A DNA stretch of 64,000 nt from Paenalcaligenes hermetiae (GTDB lineage Bacteria; Pseudomonadota; Gammaproteobacteria; Burkholderiales; Burkholderiaceae_B): the NCBI RefSeq assembly GCF_039543645.1, contig NZ_BAABKD010000008.1:186001-250000 (forward strand). Direction: 5' to 3'. The translations under genes and the position numbers were made by a program. Below are positions 25,188 through 33,460 of the stretch, piece after piece; the stretch's first letter is position 1, and each line of letters begins with the position of its first letter. The notes beneath the pieces were generated by a model. That model had not been told where the DNA came from. It ran no database searches and worked only from the letters and a program-made list of their open reading frames with translations.

Positions 25188-25982
25188 TTAGTTTTGTAAA
25201 TGCATGATCATCTGGGGAAAGATTTTTGGGGTGGCGGCTAAAATCTGCCCTGTTTCGTACCAGCTTTGTTCACCCTCGAGGTCGCCCACCAAGGCACCGG
25301 CTTCCATGGCAATCAATGCGCCTGCGGCCATATCCCATGGTTTAAGGTTAACTGCACAAAAACCATCCAATCGCCCACACGCTACATAAGCTAAATCCAG
25401 TACCGTGGAACCCGTACGACGCACCGCTGCGCACTCGGTCAACAGCCCTGTGAAAGGCGAGGTCGTGGTAAGCGCGCCTGCCGACCCAGCCACATGAGCG
25501 CCGATCAACGCATCATGATAACGGCGTTGCTCTGAGACGCGAATACGGCGATCGTCTAAAAATGCGCCACTACCACGGCTAGCAGCAAAAATCTCATTAT
25601 TGCTGGGGTCAAAGATGACGGCATGCGCCAACTGACCACGGTGCAAAGCGGCGATTGATACGGCATAATGGGGAAAACCATGGATAAAGTTAGTCGTGCC
25701 GTCCAGTGGATCAATCACCCATTGGTATTCCACACCACCGCGCCCTACTTTATCGGCATCGGGTTGACGTTCGCCTGTTTCTTCGCCCAAAAAGGCATGA
25801 TCTGGATACGCTTCGGCTAAAACTTCTATAATGACTTCTTCTACTGCCTGATCGACTTCGGTAACATAGTCGCTAGGTCCTTTACGTGCAATGTGCACAC
25901 GCTCAAGGTCTCGACTAGCGCGGGTAATAATATCGCCTGCACGGCGTGCCGCTTTAATAGCGGTAAATAGCATCGGGTGCAT
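25188..25982 (-). CDS. suhB: Inositol-1-monophosphatase family protein SuhB
   Basis: A Mg-dependent phosphatase of the inositol monophosphatase family; in E. coli SuhB also joins rRNA antitermination complexes. Start ATG 25982 (MHPMLFTAIKAARRAGDI) gives 264 residues; 22 further in-frame residues upstream lack family character. Metal-site motifs are seen: FLGEETGE, WVIDPLDGTTNFIHGFPHYA and KPWDMAAGALIAMEAGA. It is divergent from trmJ with a 79-bp gap, an arrangement conserved in relatives. Confidence 0.93.
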   Translation of the reverse strand: MHPMLFTAIKAARRAGDIITRASRDLERVHIARKGPSDYVTEVDQAVEEVIIEVLAEAYPDHAFLGEETGERQPDADKVGRGGVEYQWVIDPLDGTTNFIHGFPHYAVSIAALHRGQLAHAVIFDPSNNEIFAASRGSGAFLDDRRIRVSEQRRYHDALIGAHVAGSAGALTTTSPFTGLLTECAAVRRTGSTVLDLAYVACGRLDGFCAVNLKPWDMAAGALIAMEAGALVGDLEGEQSWYETGQILAATPKIFPQMIMHLQN

Positions 25983-26061
25983 AAATTTCCGTAATTCGTA
26001 AAAACAAGCCCTAAAATAACCCTGTTTTATCACAAGGGCTAACAACAATTTAGTATTTTAA

Positions 26062-26868
26062 ATGACTACGACCCAAAACGAGCCTTTATTCAACCATATT
26101 CGTTTTATTATGGTTGAACCCAGTCACCCAGGCAACGTTGGTGCTGCCGCCAGAGCCATCAAAACCATGGGTTTTCAGCAACTGTGCTTAGTGAACCCAA
26201 AATCGCCCACCATCATAACGCATGAAAATGCGATTGCAATGGCAAGTGGGGCCACGGATGTGCTTGAAAACACCACCATTGCCGATAGTTTAGAACAAGC
26301 GCTCGCCCCTGTCTCCCTAGCTTTTGCGCTCACAGCCAGGCCACGCTATATTGGCCCGCCCCCAAAAACCATCCGCGAGTCGGCTTGCATTGGTGCCGAG
26401 CACCTACGCATGCACCCTACCGGCCAGATAGCCATTGTATTAGGTACCGAGCGCACGGGCCTAGAAAATCACGCCATCAACCAGTGCCAGTATTTATGCT
26501 ATATCCCTGCCAACCCAGAATATAGTTCGCTCAATGTGGCACAAGCACTACAATTAGCCGCATGGGAACTGCGTTATGCTCTCTTAGAACAGCTGGATTT
26601 TCCTTTAGTGGTCAAAACCCCCGGCAAAATACTCGAAGCCGATTTGCCGGCCACACAATCGGAAATCCAGTCCTTTTTAACGCATTGGGAGCAAGCCCTT
26701 ACGGCCGTGGATTTTTTGGATCCTAATCACCCTAAAAAACTCATGGTGCGTATGCAACAGCTTTTTACTCGTAGCCAGTTAAGCCATGCAGAAGTCGCTA
26801 TGTTGCGTGGGGTATGTACCGCTATGATGAAAACGGCCCGTAAAATAAACCCAACAACGACTTCTTAA
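26062..26868 (+). CDS. trmJ: tRNA (cytidine/uridine-2'-O-)-methyltransferase TrmJ
   Basis: A SpoU-family (SPOUT) RNA methyltransferase that methylates the 2'-OH of residue 32 in tRNAs. The three family motifs are visible: HPGNVGAAARAIKTMGF near residue 20, IAIVLGTERTGLENHAINQC near 117 and IPANPEYSSLNVAQALQLAAWEL near 146, forming the knotted SAM site. The C-terminal helical tail (about 185-268) is a usual TrmJ extension. 268 residues fits the family. It lies 36 bp upstream of cysE. Confidence 0.93.
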   Translation: MTTTQNEPLFNHIRFIMVEPSHPGNVGAAARAIKTMGFQQLCLVNPKSPTIITHENAIAMASGATDVLENTTIADSLEQALAPVSLAFALTARPRYIGPPPKTIRESACIGAEHLRMHPTGQIAIVLGTERTGLENHAINQCQYLCYIPANPEYSSLNVAQALQLAAWELRYALLEQLDFPLVVKTPGKILEADLPATQSEIQSFLTHWEQALTAVDFLDPNHPKKLMVRMQQLFTRSQLSHAEVAMLRGVCTAMMKTARKINPTTTS

Positions 26869-26904
26869 CACACCACTTAATTAAAAAACCAAATACCACC
26901 GATT

Positions 26905-27795
26905 ATGTTTAAACAGTTACGCGAAGACATTGCCTGCATTTACGAAAGAGACCCTGCCGCTCGTAGCCGTTGGGAAATTCTCACCTGTTATCCAGGCCTA
27001 CATGCCATCTTAGCGCATCGCTTATCTCACAAGCTTTGGAATACCGGTTTTTTATGGTTAGCACGATTTGTCTCTCATTTAGCTCGTATTTTTACTGGTA
27101 TCGAAATTCACCCCGGCGCTAAAATAGGTAAACGCGTTTTTTTTGATCATGGTATGGGCATTGTGATTGGTGAAACGGCTGAAATCGGGGATGACTGTAC
27201 GATTTACCAAGGGGTGACTTTGGGTGGTACTAGCCTATATAAAGGCACAAAACGACACCCTACCCTAGAGAACAATGTGGTGGTGGGCGCAGGTGCCCAA
27301 ATTCTTGGGGGGTTTACAGTAGGGGCAAATGCCAAGATTGGCTCCAATGCCGTCGTTGTTAAGCCAGTACCAGCCAATGCCACCGCTGTTGGCAATCCTG
27401 CGCGCATTATTACTAAAGAAGACAAAAAAACCACGGCGCCTACTACGCCTGCTCCTTCCCCTGCTTCGGCCGAAGAGGCCGTGCGCCACCCCACTGACCA
27501 CCCCTGCAAGGCGGAATGGACGGGCAAACCATTAAAGGAGCTGCTTGAACAAAGCGCTCGCTCTAAAGCGGCAAGTCCTTTGCACCAAGCCAGTAATGAT
27601 GCTTTCCCCGCCTATGCCGTAGACAGCACGAATAACGACCCCTTAGTTCAAGTTATCCATGAGCTAATTAATCATTCAGCCCAACAAGAACAACGCATCA
27701 GTCAGCTATGCAAAGCGCTCGAAGAGCTTGGACAGCGGGTAGAAAACGGCCAGCAACCGCTGGATGTTGAACGTCTTAATAAAATGATGGAGTGA
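26905..27795 (+). CDS. cysE: Serine O-acetyltransferase with extended C-terminal tail
   Basis: CysE makes O-acetylserine for cysteine synthesis. The N-terminal helices and the left-handed beta helix are clear (IEIHPGAKIGKRVFFDHGMGIVIG, GDDCTIYQGVTLGGTS, KRHPTLENNVVVGAGAQILG, catalytic His in the DHGMG region), ending about residue 170 with VGNPARIITKEDKK. The remaining 120 residues are unusual: a Pro/Ala/Thr-rich linker and then a helical stretch (VIHELINHSAQQEQRISQLCKALEELGQRV) that may form a coiled coil. The short helical catalytic core resembles the SrpH/EpsC-like class. Start ATG 26905 is the first in frame. Confidence 0.92.
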   Translation: MFKQLREDIACIYERDPAARSRWEILTCYPGLHAILAHRLSHKLWNTGFLWLARFVSHLARIFTGIEIHPGAKIGKRVFFDHGMGIVIGETAEIGDDCTIYQGVTLGGTSLYKGTKRHPTLENNVVVGAGAQILGGFTVGANAKIGSNAVVVKPVPANATAVGNPARIITKEDKKTTAPTTPAPSPASAEEAVRHPTDHPCKAEWTGKPLKELLEQSARSKAASPLHQASNDAFPAYAVDSTNNDPLVQVIHELINHSAQQEQRISQLCKALEELGQRVENGQQPLDVERLNKMME

Positions 27796-27800
27796 TTCAC

Positions 27801-28565
27801 ATGTCAGCCGCTACTACAGAGAATAGTTCAGGACCACGTACTCTGCGACGAGGGCTACAAATACTGCAAACCTTGCAAGCTCATGATGAAAGTGGTCTTA
27901 GCGTCACCGAGCTATCTCGGCTCACCGGTCTACAGCGTCCTACCATTTACCGTCTCTTAGCGGCTTTAACTGAATGTCAGTTTGTTCATACGGTCGGCAA
28001 AACTCGACGCTATGCGGCCAGCAAACCCACGCATCCTCATGCCGAAAATGAACATCATTTAGTGGAAATTGCCAAACCTTTTATGCGTGAGCTTGCTTTT
28101 AAGGTTGGCGATGCGGTGTTTTTGGTTATTCGGGAAAATAATGATTCGCTCACACTCTGGCGCGAGATCGGCCCCTACCCTGTGCAAATTTTAGGCACCT
28201 ATGTGAATAAGCGTCAGCCATTAGGGGTAGGCTCTGCTGGTATGGCGCTTTTGGCCAAGTTGGATGATCACACCGTCGACCAAATTATCGAAGCCAATAG
28301 CCACAAGCTGGACCACTACGGTGGTATGACACAGCGCGAATTACGTCAGCTTATTACTAATACCCGCACACGGGGGTATTCTGTCGTGGGAAATTATGCT
28401 GTACGTGGGGCGCTTGGTGTTGGTTGTGCTTTATGCAGCAGTCAGGGGCACCCACTTTTGGCGGTAAGCGTTACGGCTATCACCGAGCGCATGCCAGCAA
28501 GACGGCAAAAAGAAATTGCTCGGCTTTTACATCAAACACTGGAACATATTGCAGAGAAAATGTAA
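27801..28565 (+). CDS. IclR family transcriptional regulator
   Basis: An N-terminal winged helix (LQILQTLQAHDESGLSVTELSRLTGLQRPTIYRLLAALTECQFV) is followed by the GAF-like effector domain typical of IclR proteins, including GSAGMALLAKL and RGALGVGCALCSSQGHPLLAVSV. GTG 27792 overlapping the cysE stop is possible, but ATG 27801 follows GGAG by eight bases and gives 254 residues. No catabolic operon lies next to it, so its target is not evident; it may be read through from cysE. A strong terminator follows. Confidence 0.88.
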   Translation: MSAATTENSSGPRTLRRGLQILQTLQAHDESGLSVTELSRLTGLQRPTIYRLLAALTECQFVHTVGKTRRYAASKPTHPHAENEHHLVEIAKPFMRELAFKVGDAVFLVIRENNDSLTLWREIGPYPVQILGTYVNKRQPLGVGSAGMALLAKLDDHTVDQIIEANSHKLDHYGGMTQRELRQLITNTRTRGYSVVGNYAVRGALGVGCALCSSQGHPLLAVSVTAITERMPARRQKEIARLLHQTLEHIAEKM

Positions 28566-28598
28566 AAAAAGGGAGTCGGTCGACTCCCCTTTTTTTTT
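28564..28598. terminator. Bidirectional terminator between the iclR-type gene and mscS-type gene
   Basis: GGGAGTCG and CGACTCCC form a perfect 8-bp stem with a two-base GT centre, flanked by seven A residues on one side and eight or more T residues on the other, so it can end transcription from both convergent genes. Confidence 0.9.
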
Positions 28599-29424
28599 AA
28601 GCAGCTTGCTCTTCTTTGAGCACAGCTCGAACAGGTACTGGGTGGTTCATGCCTGCTTCGCTTAGGGTTTGTAATGCCAAGCGGTTTAGCTCGAACCGTA
28701 CGTCCCAAAAATCCTCGACTGCCGTCCAGGCTCGTAGATTTAACACCACGGTACTGTCTTTATAATCACTCACAAAAACCATGGGTGCGGGGTCTTTTAA
28801 GACCTTGGCGTGGTTATCCAAGAGCTCTTGTAATACGTTTAATGCGCGATCTAGATCATCACCATAGCGTACCCCTACGCCAATATCCATGCGTCGGGTG
28901 GAGTTACGGCTATAGTTAATAATTGGGTTACCCCAGATCAAATTATTGGGTAAGCAAAAATTAACACCATCGACTTGCACAAACTTGGTCATAAATAGGC
29001 CAACCTCATACACCGTACCATCGCCCTTGCCAACAATAGACACAAATTCCCCAGCACGAATCGGGCGTAATACCAGTAGCATAATGCCTGAAGCGATATT
29101 TTGTAGGGTGCTTTGTAAAGCGAGACCAATAGCTAAACCTGCCGCCCCAAGAACCGCAATAATACTGGCAGTCTGTACCCCAAAGCGCGCTAAGACAGCA
29201 ATAAGCACAAAAATACGTATGGCCCACACCACAACGCTTTGCGCAATCGGTACAATAGTGACATCAATGTGGGGGGAACGCTGGGCCATTTTGCGTACCC
29301 AGCTACCAGCTAGATTCGATAGCCACCACCCTACGATTAAAATCAAGACTGCTAACACAAGATTGATTGCCATTGCCTCTAGCCATGGCATCGCTCCAAA
29401 TGGAATAGCCAGCTTTTCCGACAT
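28597..29424 (-). CDS. Small-conductance mechanosensitive channel (MscS family)
   Basis: A 275-residue inner-membrane channel that opens under hypo-osmotic stress. Three N-terminal membrane helices are seen, the third being the pore-lining helix VLGAAGLAIGLALQSTLQNIASGIMLL near residues 93-119 with the Gly/Ala packing pattern of TM3. The beta domain follows (RPIRAGEFVSIVGKGDGTVYEVGLFMTKF; LPNNLIWGNPIINYSRN) and then the alpha/beta domain. Size and topology match E. coli MscS. No accessory domain is present. Confidence 0.93.
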   Translation of the reverse strand: MSEKLAIPFGAMPWLEAMAINLVLAVLILIVGWWLSNLAGSWVRKMAQRSPHIDVTIVPIAQSVVVWAIRIFVLIAVLARFGVQTASIIAVLGAAGLAIGLALQSTLQNIASGIMLLVLRPIRAGEFVSIVGKGDGTVYEVGLFMTKFVQVDGVNFCLPNNLIWGNPIINYSRNSTRRMDIGVGVRYGDDLDRALNVLQELLDNHAKVLKDPAPMVFVSDYKDSTVVLNLRAWTAVEDFWDVRFELNRLALQTLSEAGMNHPVPVRAVLKEEQAA

Positions 29425-29562
29425 AAAATTACGCTCCGTAAAAACAAATAATTCCCATCATAACGACTTTGGCTAAAGTTCGCAGCCGAACTTAAATTTG
29501 TTAACCTTGTTGGCATCTTTGTCTTTGATAGCCAACCCCTCACACATCTCAAGGTAATTTGT

Positions 29563-30588
29563 ATGCCAACGACCTACCCCTTATCCGTTTTAGATTTGGC
29601 GCCAATTGTTCAGGGCAGTACCCCTGCCGACTCTTTTAAAAATACGATTCAACTGGCTCAACAAGCAGATCAAGCCGCTTTTACGCGCTATTGGCTAGCT
29701 GAGCATCACGGCATGGTCGGCATTGCCAGTGCGGCGACTTCGGTGTTAATCGCTCATGTTGGGCATCACACACGCCGTATTCGTATTGGAGCCGGTGGAA
29801 TTATGCTGCCCAATCATTCCCCTTTAGTAATTGCCGAACAGTTCGGTACCTTAGCGGCCTTGTTTCCTGATCGTGTGGATTTAGGCTTAGGTCGTGCTCC
29901 CGGCTCTGATCAGCGTACCGCACAAGCCTTACGTCGTAATTTGCAAAGTGATCCTAACGAGTTTCCGCACGATGTGTTGGAGCTGCTGGACTATATGTCT
30001 GACCATCCACAACAACCCGTGCCTGCTGTCCCCGGCAAGGGGAGCAATGTGCCTGTATGGATTCTGGGTTCTAGCCTTTTTGGGGCTCAGTTAGCCGCCA
30101 TGCTAGGCTTGCCTTATGCGTTTGCTTCCCATTTTGCTCCAGCCCAAATGATGGATGCCATCGCTGTTTATCGTCAGCACTTTAAGCCATCACACTATTT
30201 ACAAAAACCCTATGTGATGCTGGGGTTCAATGTTTTTGCGGCAGAAACCAATGAGAAAGCCCACTATTTAGCGTCTTCGTGGCAACAGTCTTTTGTAAGT
30301 TTGCGTCAGGGTAAGCCTATCCAGCTACCACCTCCCGTGGCGAATTACATTGAACGCGCCGGCGCTTTAGGTCAGGCTGTGATGGATCATGCGCTTAGCT
30401 GCGCTGCTATTGGCGATTTACCCGCCATCATCGAGCAAACACAAGCTTTTATTGATAAAACCGGTGCCGATGAGCTGATGGTAACCTGCAATATGTATGA
30501 TCAGCGCGCACGACTGCATTCCTATGCTCTGTTAGCCGAGGCACAAAAACATTTACGTCACGCCCCTTCCGCTTTAGATTTTGCTTAA
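29563..30588 (+). CDS. Luciferase-like (LLM class) flavin-dependent oxidoreductase
   Basis: A 341-residue bacterial-luciferase-fold protein of the MsnO8 group. The start LSVLDLAPIVQGSTPADSFKNTIQLAQQAD and the segments WLAEHHGMVGIASAATSVLIAHVG, RIRIGAGGIMLPNHSPLVIAEQFGTLAALFPDRVDLGLGRAPGSDQ are typical of this group. Such enzymes oxidise small organic substrates with reduced FMN; the substrate here is unknown. It lies 15 bp upstream of mutS in the same direction, probably cotranscribed. Confidence 0.9.
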   Translation: MPTTYPLSVLDLAPIVQGSTPADSFKNTIQLAQQADQAAFTRYWLAEHHGMVGIASAATSVLIAHVGHHTRRIRIGAGGIMLPNHSPLVIAEQFGTLAALFPDRVDLGLGRAPGSDQRTAQALRRNLQSDPNEFPHDVLELLDYMSDHPQQPVPAVPGKGSNVPVWILGSSLFGAQLAAMLGLPYAFASHFAPAQMMDAIAVYRQHFKPSHYLQKPYVMLGFNVFAAETNEKAHYLASSWQQSFVSLRQGKPIQLPPPVANYIERAGALGQAVMDHALSCAAIGDLPAIIEQTQAFIDKTGADELMVTCNMYDQRARLHSYALLAEAQKHLRHAPSALDFA

Positions 30589-30603
30589 CCTGTATAACCC
30601 AAC

Positions 30604-33219
30604 ATGACTTCTACGGATCTTTCTGGTCACACCCCCATGATGCGTCAATACTTGCAGCTGAAAGCTCAGGTTCCTTCGTATTTGTTGTTCTACCGCATGG
30701 GGGATTTTTATGAGCTTTTTTATGAGGATGCCGAACGCGGTGCCCGTCTTCTTAATTTGACGCTAACCAAGCGTGGTAATTCTAATGGTGAGCCTATTCC
30801 CATGGCGGGGGTGCCTTTTCATTCCCTAGAGGGCTACTTGGCGCGTTTAGTGGCTATGGGTGAATCCATGGCGATTTGTGAGCAGATCGGTGACCCAGCA
30901 ACAAGCAAAGGTCCGGTTGAGCGTAAAATCGTGCGTATTGTCACCCCTGGTACCTTAACCGATGATGCGTTATTGCCCGCTAAGGCGGATCGCATTATCA
31001 CGGCCATTTGTCCGTCCTCTAAGCCCAGTTCACAAAAAATAGGTATCGCTTGGATGAATCTGGCCAGTGGGGCTTTTAATGTCTATGAGTGCGATAACCA
31101 CTTGCTTGACGCTCAGCTTAGCCGTTTACAGCCGGCTGAGCTCCTGCACCCAGAAAGCAGCCAAATCCACTACGAAAGCGCCCAGCGCTGTGTGGGCCTG
31201 CCCGATTGGCATTTTGCGCAGGATAATGCGTTAGGGGTTTTGTTAGATCATTTTAACGTCGACTCTGTCAGTGGCTTTGGGCTAGACGAGCTACCTTTGG
31301 CTACCTATGCCGCTGGTGCTTTGCTGCGCTATGTTAAGCACACACAATCCCAAAGTCTCAACCATATCCAGACCCTGCGCGTAGAGCAACTGGGCGAGTT
31401 TGTGGTGCTTGATGGTATCACCCGAAAAAACCTAGAGCTCACAGAAACCATTAGCGGCGAAACTAAACCCACCGTCTTTAGCACCATTGATCACTGCGCC
31501 ACCCCAATGGGCTCCCGACTGCTACGACGCTGGTTACATCACCCATTGCGCCATAATGACACCATCCGTCAGCGCCAAGCCGGCGTTAAACAGCTTATCG
31601 CAGCCCAAGAAGCCCAGCCCTTGGAGCAACCTTTAAACAAGCTGGTGCAGCAGTTAAGCCAATTTCCTGATATTGAGCGTATTGCTACTCGTATTGCTTT
31701 AGCTAGTGTACGCCCACGGGAGTTAGCGAGCTTACGCGATGCGCTACAGCTTTTGCCTGCCTTCGAACAACACCTGCGGCTACTTTCCGGGCAATCTCAG
31801 GCTTTTGCTACACAACTGCAGTCATTAGCCATAGACCCGGCGTTAACGCAGCTCCTACAACAAGCCATTGCCCCTGAGCCGGCTTTGCTTGTTCGTGATG
31901 GTGGCGTGATTGCAGATGGCTATGATGCCGAATTAGACGAGCTACGTCATCTGGCCACAGATAGTGGTGCTTTTTTGCTGCAGCTAGAAGCACGCGAACG
32001 CGAGCGTACTGGCATTGCCAATCTTAAAGTTGAATACAATCGCGTCCATGGTTTTTTCATCGAGGTTAGCCGCGCTCAAGCTGATCAAGTCCCCACGGAA
32101 TATCGTCGTCGACAGACATTAAAAAATGTGGAGCGCTTTATTACGCCAGAGCTAAAAGAATGGGAAGACAAGGTGCTCTCGGCCAAAGAGCGCAGTCTAA
32201 ACCGAGAAAAAGCCCTGTTTGATGACTTATTAGAGCAGCTTGCTCCCTATGCAGCCATGCTTTCCGTCGCCGCAGCGGCTTTAGCTGAAATTGATGCCCT
32301 AGCCAGTTTTGCCCACCATGCATTAGCTAATCACTGGGTGGCACCAGAGTTGAGCGATCATCCTGAAATTCGTATCCAGGCTGGGCGCCACCCTGTGGTC
32401 GAGCACACCATAGAGCACTTTATCGCTAATGGCTGCGAGCTCCATGATCAGCAACGACTGCTCATGATCACCGGCCCGAACATGGGGGGTAAATCCACCT
32501 ATATGCGCCAAACGGCGCTGATTGCGCTTCTGGCCAGAACCGGTAGCTTTGTGCCGGCTGAGCAAGCCGTCATTGGTCCACTGGATCGCATTTTCACCCG
32601 CATTGGGGCGGCTGATGATCTGGCGGGTGGGCGCTCTACTTTTATGATGGAAATGACCGAAGCGGCGGCCATTTTATCTGCCGCAACCGAACACAGTTTG
32701 GTGTTAATGGATGAGATTGGGCGCGGTACTTCTACCTATGATGGTTTATCGCTCGCCTGGGCGATTGCGCAGCGTTTATTGCAACATAATCGTTGTTTAA
32801 CCCTGTTTGCTACGCATTATTTTGAGCTAACACGTTTAGCCGATGAGCAAAAAGCCGCATTAAATGTCCATCTAGCTGCCGCCGAAACCAAAGACGGTAT
32901 CGCATTTTTACACGAGGTGCGCGAAGGCCCCGCTAGCCGTAGTTATGGTATTCAAGTGGCTCAACGGGCCGGTATCCCTGCTGCCGTCATTCACAATGCT
33001 AGCGCTGAACTGGCTCGTCTGGAGCAACAACATGCTCATCAACCACAACTGGATTTATTTTCTGCCGCCCCGGCTTCGGCTCCAGCGCCGAGCTTGAGTG
33101 CGGAACAAGAGTTAGCACTTGAGCTACAACAAGCCCTTCAGTCCCTAGATATTGATGAGCTAAGCCCACGGGCTGCTTTAGACCTGTTGTATCGTTGGCG
33201 CCAATCCTACACGGTTTAA
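30604..33219 (+). CDS. mutS: DNA mismatch repair protein MutS
   Basis: MutS recognises base mismatches and starts methyl-directed repair. The 871-residue protein has the mismatch-binding Phe-x-Glu region (YRMGDFYELFYEDAERGARLL near residue 30), connector, lever and clamp domains, and the ATPase at about 610-800: Walker A GPNMGGKST, MEMTEAA, Walker B LVLMDEIGRGTSTYDG and the THYFELT switch. The C-terminal segment contains a Pro/Ala linker and a helical dimer/tetramer element. Length is normal for proteobacteria. Confidence 0.97.
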   Translation: MTSTDLSGHTPMMRQYLQLKAQVPSYLLFYRMGDFYELFYEDAERGARLLNLTLTKRGNSNGEPIPMAGVPFHSLEGYLARLVAMGESMAICEQIGDPATSKGPVERKIVRIVTPGTLTDDALLPAKADRIITAICPSSKPSSQKIGIAWMNLASGAFNVYECDNHLLDAQLSRLQPAELLHPESSQIHYESAQRCVGLPDWHFAQDNALGVLLDHFNVDSVSGFGLDELPLATYAAGALLRYVKHTQSQSLNHIQTLRVEQLGEFVVLDGITRKNLELTETISGETKPTVFSTIDHCATPMGSRLLRRWLHHPLRHNDTIRQRQAGVKQLIAAQEAQPLEQPLNKLVQQLSQFPDIERIATRIALASVRPRELASLRDALQLLPAFEQHLRLLSGQSQAFATQLQSLAIDPALTQLLQQAIAPEPALLVRDGGVIADGYDAELDELRHLATDSGAFLLQLEARERERTGIANLKVEYNRVHGFFIEVSRAQADQVPTEYRRRQTLKNVERFITPELKEWEDKVLSAKERSLNREKALFDDLLEQLAPYAAMLSVAAAALAEIDALASFAHHALANHWVAPELSDHPEIRIQAGRHPVVEHTIEHFIANGCELHDQQRLLMITGPNMGGKSTYMRQTALIALLARTGSFVPAEQAVIGPLDRIFTRIGAADDLAGGRSTFMMEMTEAAAILSAATEHSLVLMDEIGRGTSTYDGLSLAWAIAQRLLQHNRCLTLFATHYFELTRLADEQKAALNVHLAAAETKDGIAFLHEVREGPASRSYGIQVAQRAGIPAAVIHNASAELARLEQQHAHQPQLDLFSAAPASAPAPSLSAEQELALELQQALQSLDIDELSPRAALDLLYRWRQSYTV

Positions 33220-33350
33220 AACCAATAGGCAGCCAGCCCTACAGGCACAACAAATAACGCCGCCGCGCTTAACGCAAGCTGCCACCAGCGCGGTCGGTAC
33301 TGATAATTGGATCCATGAGAGTCTTTAGGCATACGAGTCGGTAATGGCAT
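33216..33350 (-). CDS. Small single-pass membrane protein, 44 residues, behind a Fur-box-like site
   Basis: An ORF too short for usual gene calls: ATG 33350 follows GGGAGGAATGAC, a near-perfect ribosome site, and the frame ends at TAA 33216-33218, four bases overlapping the convergent mutS stop. The protein begins MPLPTRMPKDSHGSNYQYRP, then RWWQL and a hydrophobic helix ALSAAALFVVPVGLAAYWF ending at the C-terminus, so it is probably an inner-membrane protein with its N-terminus in the cytoplasm. I do not recognise the family. A Fur-box-like sequence lies 22 bp upstream of the start, suggesting iron-controlled expression. Confidence 0.6.
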   Translation of the reverse strand: MPLPTRMPKDSHGSNYQYRPRWWQLALSAAALFVVPVGLAAYWF

Positions 33351-33372
33351 GTCATTCCTCCCAACCAATGTT

Positions 33373-33391
33373 AATGAGAATAATTCCCATT
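33373..33391 (-). promoter_or_regulatory. Fur-box-like operator
   Basis: AATGAGAATAATTCCCATT is an imperfect palindrome very similar to the classical 19-bp Fur box (alternating NATA/ATT arrangement, AATGAGAA half sites). It lies directly upstream of the 44-residue ORF on the minus strand and downstream of the bamC terminator, so it fits only that gene. Fur binding is inferred. Confidence 0.5.
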
Positions 33392-33415
33392 ATCGTATAG
33401 GTGCCTTATAGATAT

Positions 33416-33446
33416 AAAAAAACCCTACTGAAAAGTAGGGTTTTTT
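33416..33446 (-). terminator. Rho-independent terminator downstream of bamC
   Basis: A 6-bp GC-rich stem, CCCTAC with GTAGGG, plus A/T pairs, loop TGAAAA and flanking A and T runs. It ends the dapA-bamC transcript and isolates the small ORF beyond it. Confidence 0.88.
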
Positions 33447-33460
33447 CTGGCGTATCGGGT

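Noticed and set aside
27792..27800. GTG start for the IclR-type gene overlapping cysE
   Set aside because: The ATG at 27801 has GGAG at better spacing; the GTG lies within that site itself.
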